Below are positions 30,958 to 36,833 of a DNA stretch of 36,833 nucleotides, one piece after another. Source of the DNA: Pseudoflavonifractor sp. AF19-9AC (lineage in GTDB: Bacteria > Bacillota > Clostridia > Oscillospirales > Oscillospiraceae); contig NZ_QUGI01000011.1 in assembly GCF_003478995.1 (NCBI RefSeq), positions 9,728 to 46,560 of the forward strand, read 5' to 3'. The translations under genes were made by a program, and so were the position numbers. Below the pieces are notes generated by a model that did not search any database, was not told the origin of the DNA, and saw only the letters and a list, made by a program, of their open reading frames with translations. Position 1 is the first letter of the stretch; every line of letters starts with the position of its first letter.

Positions 30958-33900
30958 TTATTTCTCCTGCCAGACCTCGGGATCGCCGGACACGTCCGCC
31001 TCGTGGTGGTTGGACGCCTCCAGAATGTCATAGTAGGCCCAATGGCCGCTGGACACGTCCGGGAACCGCACCAGCCCACGGGGGCCGCTGGCGATATAGT
31101 CCTGGTCGGCCTCGCGCCCCAGCAGGCGGTTGACGATGGTAACGACTTCAGCGCGGGAGATTTCATCCTCCGGCTGGAACGTGCCGTCCCCATAGCCTAC
31201 CACCCAGCCGTGCCGGGCGGCGTCCTCGATGTACCCAGCCGCCCAATGGCCGGGGGACACATCCCAAAAGTCCTGGTAGTCCTCCATGATCTCCTGGTCG
31301 CCGTCCCCGTAGGCGTCGAAGAACCGAACCGCCATCGCGGTGAACTCGGCGCGGGAAATGGGCTCGTCCCCGTGGAACAGGCCGTCGGTGTAGCCCACGG
31401 CGATGCCGTAGCGGGTCAGGTAGGACACATACCCGGCGTACCATGCGTCGGGGGACACGTCCGGGAAAGTGGCCGTCGTGGGGGCGGAGATGGGTTCGCC
31501 CAGGCGCTGGGAAAGCAGGCGGGCAAAGATGGTGGCCGCCTCGCTGCGGCGCATACTCCGGCCCGGCCCAAAGGTGCCGTCGGTATAGCCCACCACATAG
31601 GCCCCGTGGGTCTCCAGCTCCGCCACCTCGGGCACGGTGAGCTGGCCCGCCTCATCGGTTTCGCCGCTTTCCCGCTGGCCCAGGTCGCCCTTCACGATGA
31701 CGGAAAGACCCTCCTGGGGCTGGCGCTCATGGTCGGTAACGGTGACGGTGATACGGTTGGCCTCGTCCATGTCCTCGCCGTCCGGCAGGGTGACAGTGAT
31801 ATTGCCCGTGGAGCCGATGGAGATACCGGCGTCAGGTATGGGACGTTTTGTCTCATAGTCCTCCACCTTCACGGTGAGGGTGTGGCGGTTGCCGTCGGCG
31901 TCCTCCCAGCCCACGGTGCCCTTGCCGTCCTCATTGGTGGAATCCGAGCCGCCGGGGACAGTGAGCTGCCCGGCGGAATCCGTCTTGCCGCTGCTGGAAT
32001 TGCCGTTGCGGTCAGTGACGGCGATGCCCATACCTACCACCGGGGACTCGTCCTTGACGAGCTGGACGCGGATGGTGGTCTGGTCGGCGTAGTCCAGCAG
32101 GCGGCCAGAGGGCAGCCGGATGGACAGGGACTCATCCGCGTGGAGCGTGACGGTGGCCCCGGCCACGGGATTTTTGGTATCGGTGTCGCTGACCGTCACC
32201 AGATAGCCGCCCACAATGGCCTCGCCGTGTTCGTCCGTGGTGGATTGATTGTAGATTTTCTCGATTTCCTCAGTTTCCAGCGTTTCCCCGCAGACCTCGC
32301 ACTCCTTATGCCGGGAACCTTCGGAATCTGTGGTGGGCTCCTTGTCCACGATCCAGTCGCTGGGGGTGTGGCCGGTGGGGTCGGTATAGTCCCCCTCATA
32401 GCTGTCCCCGCAGCGGGAGCAGGTGTAGGTGGTATGGCCCATGCCCTCGCAGGTGGGCGCGATCACTTCCTCCTGGTAGTCGTGGCCCAGGGCGTTGGCA
32501 ATCACGGCCCCGCACTTCTCGCAAAGCTGGGGCTCGGTGCAGGTAGCGGGAGCGCCGGGCACATGGCCCGCCGCCGCATCGCCCTCCAGACGGGTGGCCC
32601 CGCAGCGGACACAAGTGTACTCGGTCATACCCTCGCCGGTGCAGGTGGCATCGGTGATTTCCTTGCCCTCGTCCCAGCTATGGCCCAGGGGGTCGGTGTA
32701 GTCCGTGATAAAGCTGGAGCCGCAGCCCTCACAGAGATGGATGGTCTTGCCGCCGCCCTCACAGGTGGCCGGGGTGGTCTTGCTCACATAGTTGTGGGCC
32801 AGGGCCGGGGTGATGTCCTCGATATGGCGCTCCCCGCAGACCGCGCACTCCCGCAGGGTGTAGCCGGGGCTGGTGCAGGTTGCGGAGATGGTGGAAATAG
32901 AGAACTCATGCTCCCCCTGGGGGATGGAGGTCTCCTTGGTATCGCCGCACCGCTGGCAGATGTCCAGGGTCTTGCCGGGCACCTCGCAGGTGGCCTCCCG
33001 GATGACGGAACTCTGGTAGGCGTGGCCCAAGGCCGCCTCATAGTCCCGCTTTTCAATCATGCCGCACTCCACACAGAGATAGCGGTCATAGCCCAGGGTC
33101 AGGCAGGTGGGGTCTACGCTATCCAGCAACGTCCAGTTGTGGTTCTCGCCGCAACCCTTGTCCTCGCAACAGCAGCCGTCACAATCCGGGTCTTGGCAGC
33201 CGCAGTCGGGATTGCCACAGCCGCAGGAGCAGGAGCCGTCCTCGGTGGTGGTTTCGTCACGGAGATGTACAAAGGCCACGCCGTCCTCCACCATATTGGT
33301 GTCCTTAAAGGTGTAGGTGATTTCATAATACACGGGATAATCCCCCGCCTCCGTGTAGTTGGGGGCCGAAGTCAGGGTGCAGGAGCCCGCCTCGTTGCCG
33401 TAGCGGATGGCGGTGGTAACGCCCGCGTCGGAGAGGTCTGACACGGTGACGGTGTGGGGCTGGCCGTCCACCACGCCGAAGTAGTCCGCCACGACGCTCT
33501 TTGCGGCGGTGTAGGCGGTTTCGGAATAGCCGCAATCGGCGCAGGTGTCCATTTCCACAAAGCGGTCATGGGCCAGCTCCGGGCGGATACTGCCCTCCAT
33601 GTGGTGGCGCTCCAAGGTGGAATTTTCCTCCTTGAACGTGCCATAGCAGAACGCGCAATACTCCCCGCTGGTAGTGGTGACGTGGTGATACTCGCTGTCC
33701 ACCTGCTCGATGGCCTGCGTTTCCGGCAGTTCCTCAAAGAAATCCGCTGCGCAGTCATAGAGCCAATACACATTTTTACCACAGGAGTAATTGGTGGCCC
33801 CCATGTTGGTATTGAACGTGCCGCAAGTCTGGCACACCGCTTTCGTCCAGTGGTAGCCGGTGTAGTAGGCATCCTTGCCGGGGGTGCCGTCCAGCAGGTC

Positions 33901-34227
33901 GCCCTTGCTCTCCCCGTCCAGGCAAGTGCCGTCTGAATACTTGACGTTGCGGGTCAGGGCTGTTTCCCTGTTGCGGGTGTACTCCGGCACGCGGAACACT
34001 TCAAACGAAGTGGCCTGCCCGCACTCGCAGCAGTTAAATGTTTCAATCGTCACCACCGAATTGGCGTCCAGTTCGTTGGTACGGTTGAGCGCCTCCATCC
34101 AATTCTCTGCCGGATCGTGATAGTTGTCCTCCTGAGCGGCAAAGGCGCTGGGCACCATGCCGATGCACAGCACCAGGGCCAGCAGCAGCGCCATGAGCCG
34201 CCGGGGGGTATGATGATAAATGTTCAA
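30958..34227 (-). CDS. Secreted SLH-domain surface protein with zinc-ribbon-like repeats
   Basis: Exported protein of 1089 residues. The signal peptide covers residues 1-30 (cut after SAFA). An N-terminal part with scattered C-x2-C pairs follows, then a very dense cysteine cluster (about 340-375, ten Cys within roughly 30 residues). Next come about eight tandem units of the kind C-x2-CG...GH-x-Y (about 385-650) and two Ig-like or carboxypeptidase-like beta domains (about 660-860). The C-terminus has three SLH domains (about 875-1040) and a partial fourth that would attach it to cell-wall polymer. The start is TTG at 34227, 7 nt after AGGAGG. It is the largest cargo of the ICE and probably acts in adhesion or mating contact; that role is inferred. 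Degenerate palindrome copy 13 lies in a linker. Confidence 0.85.
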   Translation of the reverse strand: MNIYHHTPRRLMALLLALVLCIGMVPSAFAAQEDNYHDPAENWMEALNRTNELDANSVVTIETFNCCECGQATSFEVFRVPEYTRNRETALTRNVKYSDGTCLDGESKGDLLDGTPGKDAYYTGYHWTKAVCQTCGTFNTNMGATNYSCGKNVYWLYDCAADFFEELPETQAIEQVDSEYHHVTTTSGEYCAFCYGTFKEENSTLERHHMEGSIRPELAHDRFVEMDTCADCGYSETAYTAAKSVVADYFGVVDGQPHTVTVSDLSDAGVTTAIRYGNEAGSCTLTSAPNYTEAGDYPVYYEITYTFKDTNMVEDGVAFVHLRDETTTEDGSCSCGCGNPDCGCQDPDCDGCCCEDKGCGENHNWTLLDSVDPTCLTLGYDRYLCVECGMIEKRDYEAALGHAYQSSVIREATCEVPGKTLDICQRCGDTKETSIPQGEHEFSISTISATCTSPGYTLRECAVCGERHIEDITPALAHNYVSKTTPATCEGGGKTIHLCEGCGSSFITDYTDPLGHSWDEGKEITDATCTGEGMTEYTCVRCGATRLEGDAAAGHVPGAPATCTEPQLCEKCGAVIANALGHDYQEEVIAPTCEGMGHTTYTCSRCGDSYEGDYTDPTGHTPSDWIVDKEPTTDSEGSRHKECEVCGETLETEEIEKIYNQSTTDEHGEAIVGGYLVTVSDTDTKNPVAGATVTLHADESLSIRLPSGRLLDYADQTTIRVQLVKDESPVVGMGIAVTDRNGNSSSGKTDSAGQLTVPGGSDSTNEDGKGTVGWEDADGNRHTLTVKVEDYETKRPIPDAGISIGSTGNITVTLPDGEDMDEANRITVTVTDHERQPQEGLSVIVKGDLGQRESGETDEAGQLTVPEVAELETHGAYVVGYTDGTFGPGRSMRRSEAATIFARLLSQRLGEPISAPTTATFPDVSPDAWYAGYVSYLTRYGIAVGYTDGLFHGDEPISRAEFTAMAVRFFDAYGDGDQEIMEDYQDFWDVSPGHWAAGYIEDAARHGWVVGYGDGTFQPEDEISRAEVVTIVNRLLGREADQDYIASGPRGLVRFPDVSSGHWAYYDILEASNHHEADVSGDPEVWQEK
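31839..31855. repeat. Dispersed palindrome, copy 13 (degenerate, inside SLH gene)
   Basis: TGGGACGTTTTGTCTCA has two arm mismatches and a TTT spacer. It keeps the GGTA left flank and TAG right flank of other copies. On the coding strand it is read as Y-E-T-K-R-P between beta domains. Confidence 0.7.
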
Positions 34228-34268
34228 AATCGCACCTCCTAATATAATGTAGAAATGAAAAAAGCCCT

Positions 34269-34285
34269 TGGGACAAAGTGTCCCA
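34269..34285. repeat. Dispersed palindrome, copy 14
   Basis: TGGGACAAAGTGTCCCA, exact, AAG spacer. It is 5 bp beyond the parB stop and upstream of the SLH ribosome site. Confidence 0.95.
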
Positions 34286-34290
34286 AAGGC

Positions 34291-36024
34291 TTACTTCTCC
34301 AGTCCCGCCTTCTTCTCGGGCGGTTGCTTTTCCTTCCACTCGTCCAGCAGGGCCATGATCTGATCCTTCATCTGCCGGGGTGTGACTTCCTTGCCGAAAT
34401 ACTTATTGAGTTCCTCTGTGCTGATAATCACTTGATCGACCTCCTTCTTTTCCTCACTTAAAATCCCATCAATGACATCTCCGTTGAGCAGGCCCTTTTC
34501 ATCCAGCTCACGGAGCTTTTTGGCCTGAGATACAGAGGGGGACGCCTGCTCCCCCTCAATGGACACCGCGATGAGCCGCTGGTTTTTGGGCCGGATATAG
34601 GATAGCTCCACAGCGGGGGTAAAGCCGATTTTCTTTGCAGGCTTGCCGTCCGCGTTCATCGCAGTGCCGTCCACCATATCTTTCAGTTCCTGTACCAAGT
34701 AGTTCAAGCGGATCAGCCGTATGACCTTTTTATAATTCAGGCCGTTTCGTGCTCCCACAATTTCCGTTGACCGCTTTCCAATATCGCCCTTGGCAACATT
34801 TTGGAGTTTAACCCCCCGGTGGGAAATGGCATCCACCTGCTGTTGGAGTGCTTTGGCTTTCTCCGTGGGGAGGATATGATCCCGGTGCCGCAGGTTATCG
34901 TCTGTCATGGCGAGAATGGCCTCGTCATCCGTCATTTCACGGACAATGCAGGGCATATTCCGAAAACCGGCCAGCTCACTGGCCTTCTGGCGGCGGTGGC
35001 CCGCGATGATCTCATAGCCGCCACCCTCACGGGGACGGACAAGGGCGGGCTGGTTCACGCCGCCGGTCTTGACGCTCTCCACCAGGGATTGCATCTCCGT
35101 ATCCTCCCGCACCTTGAAAGGGTGATCCTTAAAGGCGTGAAGCTCAGAGAGGTCAAGGTAAACAACCTCCTCCTTGGTAGCGCGGGTAGCGTCCTTCAGC
35201 CCAAAGGCGGCCTCTACATCTGCGGTAGGGGTATCCACCTCAACAGCAGGAGCACCGGCGGCAGCGCCGCCCCCGGGAGTGTCCCGCTCAGGGGCAGCCT
35301 TGCCGCGCTTGCCTCGGGACACTTTGTCCCGAACCTTGCCCGATGGATCATCCTTATCCTGAGTGGCCTCCTTGGGCTTACGGCCACCACGGCGGGGCTT
35401 GTCCGCCTTTTCCTCATGCTCCGGTCTTTTCTCCTTGGGGGGACGGTTCTGGCGCTTGGGGGCAGGCTCCTCCTGGGCCGGTTCCTCCGGGCTCTTGTCC
35501 ATACCTTCTGGCTGTGGAGTGGCGGCCTTCTCCTGCTCGATGGCCGCCCGCGCCTCCTGGTTGCGCTTGGAGATGAGTTCGCTGATTTGCTCAAAGGACA
35601 CTACTACCTCGCCCTCCTCGCCGGGGGCAGGGGGCTCCGGCTCAGGTTCAACCATAGCGGAATCACCAGCAGCGGGCTCCGCCGGTTCCGGCTGCTCCGG
35701 CTCCGAGATGTCAACTTGGGGCGGAGTGTCCCCACCGGGGGCCTCCAGCACAGGTTCAGCCACAGCGGGCTCGTCAACGGCGGCATCCGCCACTTCCGGC
35801 TGTTCCGGCTCCGGGCCGTCCACCTGGGGTGGGGCGTCCCCGTCGGGGGCCTCCGGCTCAGGTTCAGCCACAGCGGGATCACCAGCAGCGGGCTCCGCCG
35901 GTTCTACCACTTCCGGCTCCGGGGCAGCGGCCTCGGGCGAGGTGTCCACGGCGGCCTGTTCCATGACCTCGGGCTCGGCGGCATTGACCTCCTCCGTGCC
36001 GCCATTCACTTTTTCGTCTGCCAT
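34291..36024 (-). CDS. parB: ParB/Spo0J-family DNA-binding protein with long acidic N-terminus
   Basis: Protein of 577 residues. Residues 1-285 are disordered: an acidic Pro/Glu-rich region with 36-residue repeats, then a basic stretch (about 185-245). The ParB domain (about 287-375) has DLSELHAFKDHPF and the CTP-binding AGHRRQKAS (341-349). A helix-turn-helix region follows (about 395-450: VGARNGLNYKKVIRLIRLNY). Such proteins partition DNA or, as with KorB of RK2, act as global repressors. No parA gene is visible beside it. It is the first gene of the visible ICE operon. The ATG at 36024 follows GAGGAGGAATTGA. Palindrome copy 15 lies in the basic linker. Confidence 0.88.
   Translation of the reverse strand: MADEKVNGGTEEVNAAEPEVMEQAAVDTSPEAAAPEPEVVEPAEPAAGDPAVAEPEPEAPDGDAPPQVDGPEPEQPEVADAAVDEPAVAEPVLEAPGGDTPPQVDISEPEQPEPAEPAAGDSAMVEPEPEPPAPGEEGEVVVSFEQISELISKRNQEARAAIEQEKAATPQPEGMDKSPEEPAQEEPAPKRQNRPPKEKRPEHEEKADKPRRGGRKPKEATQDKDDPSGKVRDKVSRGKRGKAAPERDTPGGGAAAGAPAVEVDTPTADVEAAFGLKDATRATKEEVVYLDLSELHAFKDHPFKVREDTEMQSLVESVKTGGVNQPALVRPREGGGYEIIAGHRRQKASELAGFRNMPCIVREMTDDEAILAMTDDNLRHRDHILPTEKAKALQQQVDAISHRGVKLQNVAKGDIGKRSTEIVGARNGLNYKKVIRLIRLNYLVQELKDMVDGTAMNADGKPAKKIGFTPAVELSYIRPKNQRLIAVSIEGEQASPSVSQAKKLRELDEKGLLNGDVIDGILSEEKKEVDQVIISTEELNKYFGKEVTPRQMKDQIMALLDEWKEKQPPEKKAGLEK
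35315..35331. repeat. Dispersed palindrome, copy 15 (inside parB)
   Basis: CGGGACACTTTGTCCCG has exact arms, CTT spacer and matched C/G outer bases. It is read as R-D-K-V-S-R in the basic linker, a third reading frame among the in-gene copies. Confidence 0.94.
35625..35877 (-). repeat. 108-bp tandem repeats in parB
   Basis: About 2.4 copies of a 36-codon unit, each beginning PAVAEP (or SAMVEP) and containing GDxPPQVD and EPEQPE. They are at 35877-35770, 35769-35662 and a partial third unit. They encode the acidic disordered N-terminus of ParB and may vary in copy number. Confidence 0.8.
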
Positions 36025-36053
36025 TCAATTCCTCCTCGTTTTTTGATTTTTGG

Positions 36054-36120
36054 AGTGTTGCACAAATTTTTGCCCGAAAATTTTATACCTACTTTTTCTG
36101 ATTTTCACCTCCTCAGACCT
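36054..36120 (-). promoter_or_regulatory. Candidate promoter of parB
   Basis: On the complement, GTAGGTATAAAAT gives a good -10 box (TATAAA) about 60 bp before the parB start. The -35 region (GGTGAA) is weak. The region is AT-rich compared with the ICE. It is read by eye only. Confidence 0.35.
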
Positions 36121-36128
36121 CTCCCGCC

Positions 36129-36173
36129 ACGCAGAAACGCCGCCCGAAAGTCTCCTCGGACGGCGTTCTGCGT
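36129..36173 (+). terminator. Strong hairpin with T-run upstream of parB
   Basis: ACGCAGAAACGCCG (36129-36142) pairs with CGGCGTTCTGCGT (36161-36173), followed on the plus strand by a T-rich run near 36187-36198. It looks like an intrinsic terminator on the plus strand, yet no plus-strand gene precedes it. It may be left over from a lost gene or insulate the IS remnant. Confidence 0.5.
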
Positions 36174-36241
36174 AATGTGATAGGTCTTTTTTATTTTCTT
36201 AGGCCCGCAAAGCCTTGATATTGCAGGGTTCCTATTATGAT

Positions 36242-36721
36242 TTAATCATACGGATACCGCCCACCTTGCAAAGGACGGTTACGCCAATCTTCAATGTGGA
36301 CATACGCCTTCTTGTTCAGCTCACTGATGGTGGAGGGAGACACCTTGCTACCCCACAGAGCCTCGGTAATATCCTCTACACGCCGAACGGATACGCCTGC
36401 CAGGTACATCTCAATGAGAGCCTCTTCTACACTGCTTTCCCGGCGGCGATACCGCTCGATGATGGCAGTTTCAAAAGAGATACCCTTGAGCTTAGGCACC
36501 TTCAAGGTAACATCCCCGGAAGTGGTGGTGAGGTTTCGGCTATAGTGGCCGCTGCGGTAGCCCTGCCGCTGCTCATTACGCTCGTACCGAGCAGCCTGAG
36601 TCAACTTCTCCGCCTCGGCCTCCAGCAACTCGTTGAGGGTTTCCTCTACACTGCCTCGCACCAACTCCTTGAGCTGCCCCTTGATAACTTCCTCGTTTAG
36701 CTGTACAATCTTCTCGGACAT
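36242..36721 (-). pseudogene. IS256-family transposase, 3' truncated
   Basis: N-terminal 159 residues of an IS256-type transposase: MSEKIVQLNEEVIKGQLKEL, VRGSVEETLNELLEAEAEKL, GYRSGHYSRNLTTTSGDVTL, SVRRVEDITEALWGSKVSPS. The full enzyme is about 400 residues. The frame ends at RPLQGGRYPYD where relatives go on into the first DDE aspartate region, and sequence beyond 36242 shows no IS similarity. The catalytic core is therefore lost. The ATG at 36721 is intact. The remnant marks a recombination or deletion edge just upstream of parB. Confidence 0.82.
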
Positions 36722-36833
36722 GGTTTGCTGTCTCCTTTCAGAATGGTGTGTCGCAACTTCATTCTACCAGAGACCTGCAAACCATGTCTCTTTTTATCCA
36801 CTTTTCAATTTGCGAAACTTATTCTACCTTATC
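36722..36833. other. Non-coding end of the window beside the IS remnant
   Basis: AT-rich sequence upstream of the transposase start, with its ribosome site (AAAGGAGA on the complement). The outer inverted repeat of the IS should be here or just beyond, but I cannot identify it with confidence. Confidence 0.4.

Noticed and set aside
30943..33441. Very long plus-strand open frame opposite the SLH gene
   Set aside because: It is a shadow of a GC-rich minus-strand gene: no ribosome site, low-complexity product, no domain, while the minus strand encodes a signal peptide and SLH domains. The same applies to the long plus-strand frame at 12516-14540 opposite virB4 and to 27732-29051 opposite virD4.
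2927..34285. Palindromes as ordinary intrinsic terminators
   Set aside because: No T-run follows them on either strand, and six copies lie inside intact genes, so termination cannot be their general role.
2927..35331. CRISPR array as explanation of the repeated palindrome
   Set aside because: Copies are 17-25 bp, spaced hundreds to thousands of bases apart, in both orientations and partly inside genes. No cas gene is present.
1..36833. A composite transposon bounded by the similar TTACCAGAG/CTACCAGAG strings near both window ends
   Set aside because: The match is only about nine bases, both in the same orientation, and no transposase or clear inverted repeat is seen at the left end.
1..36833. 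tRNA, rRNA or known riboswitches
   Set aside because: No cloverleaf, rRNA segment or recognisable riboswitch core was seen on either strand by reading; a covariance-model search would be needed to exclude small RNAs.

Overview
The window is a GC-rich, Gram-positive integrative and conjugative element (ICE) of the kind found in gut Clostridia (Oscillospiraceae-like Bacillota). The evidence is the gene set: MobP relaxase, MobC, VirD4 with PcfB, Maff2, PrgI, VirB4, a CD1108-type NlpC/P60 hydrolase, DUF4315, DUF4366, a cysteine-rich VLP protein, CD1845, SpoVG, ArdA, SLOG and an XRE regulator, with strong AGGAGG ribosome sites throughout. Neither outer end nor the integrase of this ICE is visible. 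The species cannot be named from the sequence.

Layout. 1-2577 holds an AgrC/LytTR-type two-component pair in convergent orientation, with a LytTR-type direct repeat upstream of the kinase. 2578-2966 is non-coding and carries an oriT-like set of inverted repeats. 2967-17781 and 27020-36024 are one ICE, almost all on the minus strand. In transcription order it runs ParB, SLH surface protein, DUF7768-like, ArdA, PcfB, VirD4, Maff2 (interrupted), VirB6-like, SpoVG, two DNA methyltransferases, PrgI, VirB4, CD1108 hydrolase, DUF4315, DUF4366, small Cys-rich protein, VLP protein, two unknown ICE proteins, MobC, CD1845, a Cys-rich protein, SLOG and relaxase. A plus-strand XRE gene is divergent from SLOG. 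The right edge (36242-36721) is a 3'-truncated IS256-family transposase.

A second element of about 9.2 kb (17780-27020) lies inside the maff2 gene. It carries a large serine recombinase, TnpW, a DnaC-like ATPase, a replisome organiser, a relaxase with MobC and its own oriT-like repeat, two sigma factors and an anti-sigma factor. Removing it in silico rejoins a clean 70-codon maff2 reading frame, which defines the insertion site to within 1-2 bp and implies that excision would repair the host ICE.

The most unusual signal is a family of at least 15 dispersed palindromes, TGGGACA-NNN-TGTCCCA with the spacer mostly AAG/CTT. It occurs about every 1.6 kb through the outer ICE only. It is absent from the nested element and from the two-component region. 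Nine copies lie between genes, eight of them 5-41 bp beyond a minus-strand stop codon. Six lie inside genes, in different reading frames and always in predicted linkers or tails. They look like DNA-level sites, perhaps operators or partition sites for the ICE-encoded ParB (a KorB-like arrangement), or a spreading palindromic repeat. A second oddity is that four outer-ICE genes have excellent ribosome sites but ACG, CTG, CTG and ATC where the start codon should be.
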